A stretch of 62,151 nt of DNA. Origin: a virus. Made by a program: the position numbers and the translations under genes. Shown piece after piece: positions 16,339 through 24,041 of this stretch. Below the pieces are notes generated by a model, which saw only the letters and a program-made list of their open reading frames with translations, had not been told where the DNA came from and did not search any database. How positions within the stretch are numbered: position 1 is the stretch's first letter; the number at the start of each line of letters is the position of its first letter. The stretch is taken from IMG/VR virus record IMGVR_UViG_3300048831_000054, positions 1 to 62,151 of that record; one strand, given 5' to 3'.

Positions 16339-18395
16339 TCGCTGAGGTCCTCGAACTCCACCTCAAGGTAGCCATCGAAGTTCAGCTTGTCTCGCAGGTC
16401 ATCACGAAACTTCTCAAGGTTGAAGCCCTTCTTCGGGTAGAACGCCACGGTCCAGAGCGTTGAGCCGCCGCTGTAGCCCTGGTGCTCAATGTCAATGCCA
16501 AGGTCCTTGACTGCCTTCACCAGCCGGTCACGCAGGCCCTGGCCGGCTGTCACGACGACACCTGGCACCTTCATCTTGGGCCAAGGCTTGTTCTCATACT
16601 TCTTGACTGGCTTCTTTTTCTTGGTCTTGTCCTCGGCACTCATGTCATCCAACCACTTGTCAAGTCCCACCTTGCGGCCGCTTGAGAACCGCACCTCGTC
16701 TGCCTCTTTTACTGGCCACCTGAATGTCAGCTTACCAATGTAGGCCAGGCCTACCTGGTTCGCGCCCAGGAAGCGAGGAGTGTTGAACTCCACGTGAACG
16801 TCGTGACCGGAGAACTTTCGTGCGATCTTCCACACTTGATTCTGATCTAGGTTCGCTGACCGCGCCTTGCTGAAGATGATGTTGACGCTGAAGGTGTCTT
16901 TCTTCTTTCCCCACGGCGCGATGATGACAGAGTCGGCCTTTAGCTCTCGGCGCAGGGCCTTCTCAAGGTCGGGGATGAAGTTCGTCTTGAGCGGGGCCGC
17001 AGCCTCCTGCACTGATTCCTGGTGCAGGTAATCACGGTATGGAGCTGCCCAGTACTTGAACTGCGCCACAGATGATTGGCGGTTGGCTGTCTTCGTGAGG
17101 TGTAGTGCGTGGTCCTTCGCCTCCTGCTCGCTACTGAACTTCAGCAGCTTGCCACCCTGGCGCACGGGAGCGGTGCGATTGCCAGTGACGCCACCTGAGA
17201 CGTTGGCCATGATGATGAACGTCTCGTCCGCTTCCTTCACGTTCTTGGGTGCCTTGTAAGGCTCAACCCAGTAGTTCATGAAGTCATAACCTAGCTTCTT
17301 TCGTTTCGCGTACGGTATGTTGTAGGCGTCCTTCGAAAGTTCCCGGGCGCGTGCCTCGGCCGCTGCCTTCGTTTGGTAGAGCCAGGGCTTGCTGGTGTCG
17401 ATCTTGAACTTCTGGTTGAACACCGGCTTGTATTCCTCTGGTTCTGTGAACTTGCCCATGATGTGCTTTCGTGACTTGATGACGTACTTGCGTCCCTCAT
17501 CAATTTCACGTCGGTCATGGATTACCAGGTCCTCAAGGTGCATGAGCTCGTCAAGCTCCTTGGTCGTCAGCTTGCGCTCCTTCTGCAGGGCGCGCAGCTC
17601 GTACATGCGGCGGCGCCACTTGTCAGTAGTAGCATCTTCCTTTAGCTTGAGCTGCCCTGCCAGCTTCGCGACCTTGAGGTCAAACAGCTTCGCGAGCTGC
17701 TGCACGTACTTCTCGTGCATCTCCTCATCAACGTTAAGAAACAGGTCAAAGACCGCGAATGAAGAAGGAAGCTGAGAAACGTACTTGGCTGGCACGCGGT
17801 CAGGGTACTGCCGCTTGAGGCGCTCGATTACCTCGTACGCGGCTTTGACTGCTGCGTCGCGGATCAGTGACACCTGCTCATCAGAGAAGCCAGTGCGCTT
17901 CAACTGTTCAACGGCAACCTTTGACGGCAAGAAGCGGCGCTTGTCACGGCTGATCATTAGGTCACTGAACCACTGATTCAGCTTGTTCCCAAGGCCTGGA
18001 CCGTACTTCTGGCCACGCACGATCTTCTTGGCAAGCTCCGCATCTTCCTTAATGCGACCATTCTGCAGTGACAACAGATAGTCCTCATCGCTGGCGGAGC
18101 AACCATACTCCTCTATGAAGTCATCAACATCGCCGACGGACATCTCAGATGGGTGCATGCCATCTGACCAGCGCATGAACTTCTGCAGCAGCGCCTTCTT
18201 GTCCGTCTGGCGCTGTTTGCCTTCAGTGACTTGCTTTCCGGCCTTGCGGTCATACGTGCCTACGCACTTGTCGCCCTTCATGGCGACGGTGCAGTCCATC
18301 TCCGCCTTCTCAAACTTGACGTCCTTGCCATGCTCGGCCCGGATGATCTTCATCCAGTCGGTGATGGTCGACTCTAGGATCTCACGGAATTTCAT
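16335..18395 (-). CDS. Large multidomain candidate internal head protein with repeated cleavage-like sites
   Basis: 686 aa, beginning MKFREILES (candidate ILE|S after residue 8). Further hydrophobic-x-E|small or acidic sites occur at VTE58|G, IKE117|D, LKE253|D, IDE300|G, VKE388|A, VQE464|A and VKE564|A, several at apparent domain borders. Residues about 335-382 and 416-456 look like two copies of one module ending YW(V/A)(E/A)PY. Two further basic domains follow. It may be a polyprotein cut by the prohead protease. No enzyme motif recognised. Its stop abuts the start of the gene at 16338. Confidence 0.6.
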   Translation of the reverse strand: MKFREILESTITDWMKIIRAEHGKDVKFEKAEMDCTVAMKGDKCVGTYDRKAGKQVTEGKQRQTDKKALLQKFMRWSDGMHPSEMSVGDVDDFIEEYGCSASDEDYLLSLQNGRIKEDAELAKKIVRGQKYGPGLGNKLNQWFSDLMISRDKRRFLPSKVAVEQLKRTGFSDEQVSLIRDAAVKAAYEVIERLKRQYPDRVPAKYVSQLPSSFAVFDLFLNVDEEMHEKYVQQLAKLFDLKVAKLAGQLKLKEDATTDKWRRRMYELRALQKERKLTTKELDELMHLEDLVIHDRREIDEGRKYVIKSRKHIMGKFTEPEEYKPVFNQKFKIDTSKPWLYQTKAAAEARARELSKDAYNIPYAKRKKLGYDFMNYWVEPYKAPKNVKEADETFIIMANVSGGVTGNRTAPVRQGGKLLKFSSEQEAKDHALHLTKTANRQSSVAQFKYWAAPYRDYLHQESVQEAAAPLKTNFIPDLEKALRRELKADSVIIAPWGKKKDTFSVNIIFSKARSANLDQNQVWKIARKFSGHDVHVEFNTPRFLGANQVGLAYIGKLTFRWPVKEADEVRFSSGRKVGLDKWLDDMSAEDKTKKKKPVKKYENKPWPKMKVPGVVVTAGQGLRDRLVKAVKDLGIDIEHQGYSGGSTLWTVAFYPKKGFNLEKFRDDLRDKLNFDGYLEVEFEDLSE

Positions 18396-18935
18396 TTAGA
18401 TCCCCGCTGACAGGTATTCCATTGATGGGAGCTCAAGGATCTTATCTGCGGCCTTGAGTACCTTCGTCGCCTTCTTCCAGTCATCTTTCGTCTGCAGCAT
18501 CAGGGTTCCCTTCTCAAAGTAGGCGTCAACGCCGGCGTCCTTGAGAACTGCCAGCACCTTGCGCTCGTAGCCCTCAGTCAAGGCCCCTTCCTCGATGGCA
18601 GACCCACGCGCGTGGAACTTTGCGCTGTGAGTCAGGTAGTCACGCAGCTCATCAAGAAGATCTTCAAGAGTTCCCCTCTCTTTGTTCTCGGTTTGAGAAG
18701 AGAAGCCCCAGTCACCGTCCTTTGTCTGGTAAACGTGGATCCTCTCATACCCAGGCTGTCCACGCTTTGCCTTGTAGACCACCCGTACGATCCACTCCTC
18801 ACTGGAGTCGTCGTCCTCAGCCGCCATAGGTTCATAGATCTTGACTCCCTTCAGGCCCTTCAGCGCCTTCATGATCTTCACATTTGTGCCGCCGAGCGAG
18901 ATGCGGCTGGCTTCAAAGAGTTCGTTGACCTTCAT
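18396..18935 (-). CDS. Candidate packaged head protein
   Basis: 179 aa, beginning MKVNELFEAS (LFE|A after residue 8). Later candidate sites IEE116|G and LTE121|G split it into two small alpha/beta-looking domains. ATG at 18935 with GAGGGAAA upstream; a late promoter is 32 nt upstream. It abuts the 686-aa gene, so both are late genes. Confidence 0.58.
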   Translation of the reverse strand: MKVNELFEASRISLGGTNVKIMKALKGLKGVKIYEPMAAEDDDSSEEWIVRVVYKAKRGQPGYERIHVYQTKDGDWGFSSQTENKERGTLEDLLDELRDYLTHSAKFHARGSAIEEGALTEGYERKVLAVLKDAGVDAYFEKGTLMLQTKDDWKKATKVLKAADKILELPSMEYLSAGI

Positions 18936-18966
18936 TGTTTTCCCTCAGGTTAATGAGCTGCGTTGC

Positions 18967-18972
18967 TATTTA
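18967..18972 (-). promoter_or_regulatory. T4-type late promoter core
   Basis: Minus-strand GATAAATA in the 37-nt gap; predicted start near 18961. Would serve the 18935 gene and on through the hydrolase and gene 17. Confidence 0.65.
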
Positions 18973-19596
18973 TCACTCGCCACGAACGAGCTTCATAAAG
19001 TGCTGATAGCTCTGGTACTGCTCCAGCAGGTATTCGTGGTTGACGAGGACGACCTCATCGCACAGGAGCATGATCTCCGCGCCGCCCGCAAGCGCGCGGT
19101 CCATGTCAGTCGTCTTCCAGGTGACTTTGTCCAGAAAGTAGGCGGTGATCTCAGGCAGGTCCTCAACCGGCTTGGTGCGCGCCCTGTCACGGATCCACGT
19201 CGACAGCGTCAGCGAGTCGCCAAGCGGCCGGTCCTTCAGCATCGGGTTGTTTGAATAGCCGCCGGCCCAGAAGTACTTGAACTTGCCGACAGGGAAGACG
19301 CAGTGGACCGTGCCGTACGACCTAGCCTGCAGGAAGTGGCTCGTGCAGAAGACGGCCTCAGACCGGAGCCGGGCGCCAAACTTCCTCTCGAACCAGTCAT
19401 CCATTGCCTTGTGCACGTGCGGCTCAGTGTCAACCGGCCTGCGCTGCTTGTTGACTTTCTCGACTCGTACCGAGCTGCCTTTGCCTGTACCGCGCAGCAG
19501 CGGGTCCTCAACATTCATGGCGACGAAGGGCTGGCAACGCTCGGCAACCAGCTTGACGGCGTCAGCTGGTTTGGAAATGAAGTCACGGAAGCGCAT
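18973..19596 (-). CDS. ADP-ribosyltransferase-like candidate ejected protein, paralogue 1
   Basis: 207 aa, beginning MRFRDFISKP, a variant targeting peptide without the usual Glu. ART-like order: R35 (LLRG), FCTS (83-86), the hydrophobic strand HCVFPVGKFKY, and E174 (GGAEIML). It is similar over its full length to the genes at 20141-20773 and 20770-21411. If active it would use NAD+ to modify host proteins, as T4 Alt does; that is inferred. Starts via TGATG with the upstream gene. Confidence 0.6.
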   Translation of the reverse strand: MRFRDFISKPADAVKLVAERCQPFVAMNVEDPLLRGTGKGSSVRVEKVNKQRRPVDTEPHVHKAMDDWFERKFGARLRSEAVFCTSHFLQARSYGTVHCVFPVGKFKYFWAGGYSNNPMLKDRPLGDSLTLSTWIRDRARTKPVEDLPEITAYFLDKVTWKTTDMDRALAGGAEIMLLCDEVVLVNHEYLLEQYQSYQHFMKLVRGE

Positions 19597-20144
19597 CAGT
19601 CGGCCCTGTCAGCGTAGGTCCAGAAGTGCATCTGTCCCTTGTTGTTGGTCGTCCACCGGTAGGCCTTGCGCCCGTCCACAGTGATCTCCTCAACGTTAGC
19701 AGGCAGCGTGCCACGGTTCTTCACAGCGAATGGAGCATGGTGGTGCTTGACACCATTGATGACGCGCAGTCCCTCTTCATCCTTGTTCTTGGCCGCCATG
19801 GTGCCAGCGGCAATACCACCGGCCACGAGGCCAGCGATCGCCAGGTCCTTCCAGCCCTCCTCAAGCTGGAACTCATCCTCGTTGTCATGGTAGACGCGGC
19901 AGGTGAGGGTGTTCAGGCGCTGCATCGGGTGCAGGCGCAGGCGCTGCTGCACCTTCTGCGTCAGGTCTGGCTGGAAGCCCTCCTCACGTGGCACGTCCTG
20001 ACAGTCGGCGTGGATGTCAATGCGGTTGTCACCCTTGTCGATGACGTGGTGCACCTTGCACGCGACCAGCTCCTCCTCAGCGATGTGGTGGATCAGGTCC
20101 TCAAACTTCTCGACGGTGCTCTCAAGGAACTGCTTGAACCTCAT
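19596..20144 (-). CDS. Candidate packaged protein with one membrane segment
   Basis: 182 aa, beginning MRFKQFLEST (FLE|S after residue 8). A second site LEE96|G directly precedes a Gly/Ala-rich hydrophobic segment (99-118), so cleavage could release a C-terminal membrane-inserting piece of about 86 residues. The C-terminus is a compact beta-rich tail with Trp. Overlaps the upstream paralogue by 4 nt. A membrane role at DNA entry is conjecture. Confidence 0.55.
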   Translation of the reverse strand: MRFKQFLESTVEKFEDLIHHIAEEELVACKVHHVIDKGDNRIDIHADCQDVPREEGFQPDLTQKVQQRLRLHPMQRLNTLTCRVYHDNEDEFQLEEGWKDLAIAGLVAGGIAAGTMAAKNKDEEGLRVINGVKHHHAPFAVKNRGTLPANVEEITVDGRKAYRWTTNNKGQMHFWTYADRAD

Positions 20145-20773
20145 TTTCCAAACTCCTTGGCAATTAGCGGCAGCACCTGTTCATTGAAGAAGGGGCTGTC
20201 GTGTTGAAACGCGTAGTAGCTGCTGCAGGACACCATGATCTCATGCCTGGACTTCAGGGCCTCAGGCAGGTCCTTATCTGACCATGAAAAGCCGGTGAGG
20301 TCATTCTGAAAGTGGATCTCGTTGGTTTCCCAGTCCTCGTCCCAGTCATCATCAAGTAGCGGTTCAACGAGGTCACCATAGACGTCCTCAATCTCCTCTG
20401 ACCACACGAACTTGAACTCCCCGATAGGAAACACCACGTGCGTGGGACCAAAGGTGCGAGCAAATATGTCACTGCCAGTGACGAACAGTCCATCGCGCGC
20501 GTTCCACCCAAACCTTCGCTTGAACATCTCGTTCATCGCGTTGTGCACCAGCAGCGGGGTGTCCTTTGGCTTTCGGTACTTGGTGTGCTCAATGATGGCC
20601 CAGCCAGTCTTGGCGGTGCGAGTCGGTGGCATGCCACGAAATGGCACCTTGTAGCTGACGTCCTGCTCCGGGTCCTTGCTCAGTTCTAGCTGCGACAGGC
20701 AGGGGTGGCAGTCCTGGATGAACCGCTTCTCGTCAAACTTGGTCGCCTCAGTGATGAACTGCCTGAACCTCAT
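20141..20773 (-). CDS. ADP-ribosyltransferase-like candidate ejected protein, paralogue 2
   Basis: 210 aa, beginning MRFRQFITEA, the closest match here to the T4 internal protein leader MKTYQEFIAEA, with site ITE|A after residue 9. ART-like positions: R46 (PFRGM), TGS (99-101), strand HVVFPIGEFKF and E178 (RHEIMV). An Asp/Glu/Trp-rich loop (139-150) is particular to this copy. ATGA overlaps on both sides put it in a tightly coupled set. Confidence 0.62.
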   Translation of the reverse strand: MRFRQFITEATKFDEKRFIQDCHPCLSQLELSKDPEQDVSYKVPFRGMPPTRTAKTGWAIIEHTKYRKPKDTPLLVHNAMNEMFKRRFGWNARDGLFVTGSDIFARTFGPTHVVFPIGEFKFVWSEEIEDVYGDLVEPLLDDDWDEDWETNEIHFQNDLTGFSWSDKDLPEALKSRHEIMVSCSSYYAFQHDSPFFNEQVLPLIAKEFGK

Positions 20774-21411
20774 GTCACGTACCCCTCAGCCTTCAGCGTG
20801 GTGAGAAACTCTGGCGAGAAGTCCGTCGCCACTTCAATCAGGTAGTACTTGCCGTCCATGGACTTCAGCATCACCTCATTGCCGGAGGTGGCCGCCCGCT
20901 TGAGGTCAGTGTTGAACTTCCAGTCTATGGTGCTGCCCACCTGCTTGATGAGCTCCTCAATGGCCGCGTCCGTACGGTCCTCGAAGGAGAGGCCTGGCTG
21001 CTTGTGGCGCAGGTCGTTCTTCACGTTGTCGAAGTTGTGCACGAGGTCAACGACGTCCTCTGACCAGAGGTACTTGAATTCACCTACTGGAAAGATGAGG
21101 TACACGACACCGAACTCCTTGATCATCGAGTAGTCAGAGCTCACGAAGATGGCGTCGGACCGCGCCGCCCAGTTGAACTTCTGCCTGAAGATCGCGTCAA
21201 CGGCGTAGTGGACCTCGCGCTTGCTGTCACGCGGGCGGGTGCGCACCACGTGGCTCTTCATTCCCCAGTCATCTGGCCCATTGCTGGAGGCGTGCTTCAG
21301 CAGGTGGTGCGTTGACAGCCCCTTGATCTCGCTTAGGAACGGAGCGCAGTCCTTGAAGAACTTGTCGAAGTTGAACGAGGTGCCCTCAGCCAGGAAGTCC
21401 TTGAACCTCAT
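20770..21411 (-). CDS. ADP-ribosyltransferase-like candidate ejected protein, paralogue 3
   Basis: 213 aa, beginning MRFKDFLAEG (LAE|G after residue 9). Conserved positions VSS (90-92), strand YLIFPVGEFKY and E179 (GNEVML) are kept, but the position matching the catalytic Arg appears to be K39 (LLKHAS). The copy may therefore be inactive or altered. Shares the DC.PFLS segment near residue 21 with paralogue 2. ATGA overlaps on both sides. Confidence 0.58.
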   Translation of the reverse strand: MRFKDFLAEGTSFNFDKFFKDCAPFLSEIKGLSTHHLLKHASSNGPDDWGMKSHVVRTRPRDSKREVHYAVDAIFRQKFNWAARSDAIFVSSDYSMIKEFGVVYLIFPVGEFKYLWSEDVVDLVHNFDNVKNDLRHKQPGLSFEDRTDAAIEELIKQVGSTIDWKFNTDLKRAATSGNEVMLKSMDGKYYLIEVATDFSPEFLTTLKAEGYVT

Positions 21412-22139
21412 GACTTGTACCAGCCCTCTGTCTTCTTGCGGAGCTGCTCCTCGGGCATGATGGTCGGCACTAGGTACTTGCTGCCTTGCTTCCGCAGCTT
21501 GTCAAGCACCTGCCTACCGACCGGGTTGCTCACTGGCGCCGCGTAGAAGCCCTGCACCTTGCGGTAGGCGTCGAGCAGGAGGTCGTCTGTCAGCTCGTTG
21601 TCGTCGTTCTTCAGCACCTTGAAGAAGTCAAACTTGCCCTGAAAGTAGCGCTGGTCGGCCGCCGTCTGCTCGTGCACCTGCCGGATGAAGTCCTCATCGA
21701 TCACGCGGCCCACCTTCTGCGCGCGCTCATTCGCGCGGCGGATGGAGGTCTCAAGTGACGTGTCAACGAAGATCATGCCGACGTCGTAGCCCAGCGACTC
21801 GAGGATGCCGGTGCGGTGCAGGATGTTGGAGACGTCGTTGGACGTACCGTCAATGAAGAGCGGCAGCATGCCATTGAGGTTCGAGTACAGCGCGCCGCTC
21901 GTCATGCGCTGCGCCGCCTCCTTGAAGAAGGGCCAGTTCTCTGACGTCACGGCCCGCTTGAACTTCCTGGCGAGAAACTCGGAGGCGCGGTCAGTGTTGA
22001 CGACCCGCGGCTGCACGTCGCCAGCCAGGCGAGAGACCGTGTAGCTCTTGCCGGAGCCGGGCTCACCTGTCACGAAGATGGCCTTGAACAGGCCAGCGTC
22101 ATTGATCGACTCGTCTAGAAACTGTCTGAATGTTTTCAT
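21408..22139 (-). CDS. Zeta-toxin-like P-loop kinase with capsid-targeting-like N-terminus
   Basis: 243 aa. MKTFRQFLDES gives site LDE|S after residue 10, followed by a P-loop kinase: Walker A GEPGSGKS (25-32), a Thr/Asp-Arg segment (VNTDRASEF), PLFIDGTSND and MIFVDTSLE. The fold resembles zeta toxins and AAA_33-type small kinases. Cleavage would leave the kinase intact. Substrate unknown; zeta toxins act on UDP-activated sugars, others on nucleosides or nucleic acids. ATGA overlaps with both neighbours. Confidence 0.72.
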   Translation of the reverse strand: MKTFRQFLDESINDAGLFKAIFVTGEPGSGKSYTVSRLAGDVQPRVVNTDRASEFLARKFKRAVTSENWPFFKEAAQRMTSGALYSNLNGMLPLFIDGTSNDVSNILHRTGILESLGYDVGMIFVDTSLETSIRRANERAQKVGRVIDEDFIRQVHEQTAADQRYFQGKFDFFKVLKNDDNELTDDLLLDAYRKVQGFYAAPVSNPVGRQVLDKLRKQGSKYLVPTIMPEEQLRKKTEGWYKS

Positions 22140-23131
22140 TTGTCAAACACGAATCCCAAGTTACCCTTCAGCCGGCTTCCTACCTTTATACCAGGTTCCT
22201 GCAAGATCTTGTAAAACGTGTCTACTGAGATGCCAACGCACTGTCCTGAGAACCAGGCCTCACCCATTAACCTGAGCTCACCGGGCAGCTGCACTGAAAG
22301 TCGAAGCACTTTCGGATCCATATAGAAGTCAGCAATGACATTCAGACGGCGAGAGCGGTTATCTCGCAGCAGCGCCAGCAACTTACTGCCAGTCGGATTG
22401 ATTGACTGATTGACAGCGCGTCTAGCCAGCTTCATATCCATCTTGGTCTCAGCGTTGCGAGATAAGATGTTTCTCATGCTGCCACGGGTGCTTGCCTTGT
22501 TGTAGGCATCATCGACGTCATCTATGTTTCCAAGATCAAAGTTGTCAATCATTGAGTAAATGATTGCCTCTGGAGACTTTTCCGCCAGCGCAGCATTGAT
22601 GCGCGCTGCGCTGATGTACTTACTCTGCTTGTCTGGCTTTATGCCTAAATCGTACAGCGCGTCTCTTAGGAAACTATCAAAGTACTCAATATCCATGCTG
22701 CGCGTCAAGTTTTTATTGATGAAGTCATCTTCTCTTGAGACTGCCACTGGCGTTCCGTCAAAAGGCAGCATCACATACAAGTTTTGCCAGCTGTGTGAAA
22801 ATTGCCTCGCGTAGTGCATGTCTGATGAGCAGATGAATGACGCAGATCGTTTTGGGACTCCCTTGAGGTTGCTTGAGATGTCCATTGCCAGTTGGTAGAG
22901 GTTGCTGCTGTCTTTTGAAGTGCGTAGCGCGGCTGTGCTATCAAACACCATGACGCTTGATCCCGGTGACTGCTTGAACCCGCGAAACAGCACATTGCTG
23001 CTGGCAACATCACTTAGCGACTTGCGACAATGCTCATTTAGCAGCTCAATGCCACGCTTGACATTGACCTTTGACACCTTCCACTTTGAGGTGATCACTG
23101 TGGCCTCTGCTAGAAACTGCCTGAAGTTCAT
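22136..23131 (-). CDS. ADP-ribosyltransferase-like candidate ejected protein, second subfamily
   Basis: 331 aa, beginning MNFRQFLAEA (LAE|A after residue 9). R50 (LFRG), then KGVPKRSASFICSS with CSS at 101-103, then strand LYVMLPFDGTPVAVSREDD with E134. The block KG(V/Y)PKRSxS(F/Y)ICSS is shared with the gene at 32577-33485, so these two form a subfamily. The helical C-terminal half (140-331) has no recognised domain. Somewhat more AT-rich than its neighbours. ATGA overlap with the small terminase gene. Confidence 0.6.
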   Translation of the reverse strand: MNFRQFLAEATVITSKWKVSKVNVKRGIELLNEHCRKSLSDVASSNVLFRGFKQSPGSSVMVFDSTAALRTSKDSSNLYQLAMDISSNLKGVPKRSASFICSSDMHYARQFSHSWQNLYVMLPFDGTPVAVSREDDFINKNLTRSMDIEYFDSFLRDALYDLGIKPDKQSKYISAARINAALAEKSPEAIIYSMIDNFDLGNIDDVDDAYNKASTRGSMRNILSRNAETKMDMKLARRAVNQSINPTGSKLLALLRDNRSRRLNVIADFYMDPKVLRLSVQLPGELRLMGEAWFSGQCVGISVDTFYKILQEPGIKVGSRLKGNLGFVFDK

Positions 23132-23586
23132 TTCGACTTGTCCACCTGCGCGTCATCGACCTGGATCATTCGCAGCAGCTCATTGCGGTCGGCCACGATC
23201 AGGTTGTTGGTTGTCTTGTTGCCGCTGCCGAAGGGCACAAACGTGCTTGCGCGCTTGCGCTCGATCTTGATCTTGGCACGGCTGTTCGCGGCGTTCAACG
23301 CGATGTTGAGGTAGTTGGCGGCGACCTCGGCGTTGCGGGCGGCGTAGCGCGGCTCGACCATCTCGGTCAGCGCAGTCTGGTTCTCAAAGGCGCCCATGGC
23401 AGCGTCGTAGACGTCATCGATCTTCTTCTCGATGATGATGTCCTCCTCGTCCTTCTGAGTGGCCTCTGCGACCGTGGCGCTCACCTCAGCCGTCATCGCG
23501 TACTGCTGCTCAATGTCAATGCTTGAGCTGCCTGACTCGATGTTCAGGACGTCCTCGAGCGGGTGCTCAATCTTGATCTTGCTCAT
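23128..23586 (-). CDS. 16: Terminase small subunit (gp16-like)
   Basis: Recognises DNA and regulates gp17 in packaging. 152 aa, close to T4 gp16 (164). A central helical block (DDVYDAAMGAFENQTAL...NIALNAANSRAKIK) matches the T4 coiled-coil core, and the NNLIVADRNELLRMI end mirrors the T4 NATVFVGSPTELM region. Head-proximal position between gene 4 and the packaged-protein cluster, on the same late transcript as gene 17, supports the call. Confidence 0.72.
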   Translation of the reverse strand: MSKIKIEHPLEDVLNIESGSSSIDIEQQYAMTAEVSATVAEATQKDEEDIIIEKKIDDVYDAAMGAFENQTALTEMVEPRYAARNAEVAANYLNIALNAANSRAKIKIERKRASTFVPFGSGNKTTNNLIVADRNELLRMIQVDDAQVDKSK

Positions 23587-24038
23587 GCTCTCTTCCTTGG
23601 CCTTCTTGGCTGCTTGGGCGCCTGCTTGAACAGGCTCGCCTCTGTGATGACTCGAAACTTCATGCCGTGCTGGCGGGCAAACAGGTCAGCCGCCTTCCAC
23701 TTGGCGTCATTGATGATCAGTGACAGCTTGTCATAGTCTGTCATGTTGGCGCGCTGCACTGATTCCTTCAGCGGCTTGATCTCAATGATCTCCTTCTGCA
23801 CGGCGCCGGCCTTGTCACGGTACACCACGATGAAGTCAGGGTAGTAGTAGTGCACCCTCGCGTCGGTCGGCTTCAGGTATGGGATCTTCAGCTCCTCGCT
23901 GCCCCACTTCAGCACCGCCTCAGACGCGTCGAAGAACTTCATGGCGCGCACCTCCCACGCCGACCTGAAGAAGATCTTCGTGGGGTCTCCCAGGTACTTG
24001 TCTGGGAACTTAGGTAGGAACCGTCCGCGGGCTGCCAT
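23583..24038 (-). CDS. 4: Head completion protein gp4-like (PD-(D/E)xK fold)
   Basis: 151 aa, like T4 gp4 (150). RGRFLPKFPDKYLGDPTKIFFRS and HYYYPDFIVVY...KEIIEIKP give a nuclease-like Asp and ExK pattern. In T4 gp4 closes filled heads before tail joining. A basic C-terminal tail (RRPRKRA) fits DNA contact. Overlaps gene 16 by 4 nt. Confidence 0.85.
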   Translation of the reverse strand: MAARGRFLPKFPDKYLGDPTKIFFRSAWEVRAMKFFDASEAVLKWGSEELKIPYLKPTDARVHYYYPDFIVVYRDKAGAVQKEIIEIKPLKESVQRANMTDYDKLSLIINDAKWKAADLFARQHGMKFRVITEASLFKQAPKQPRRPRKRA

Positions 24039-24041
24039 GGC

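Noticed and set aside
22136-23131. Considered as a second homing or foreign gene because of lower GC
   Set aside because: It keeps the head-targeting leader, ATGA coupling and similarity to the 32577 gene, so it belongs to the local family.
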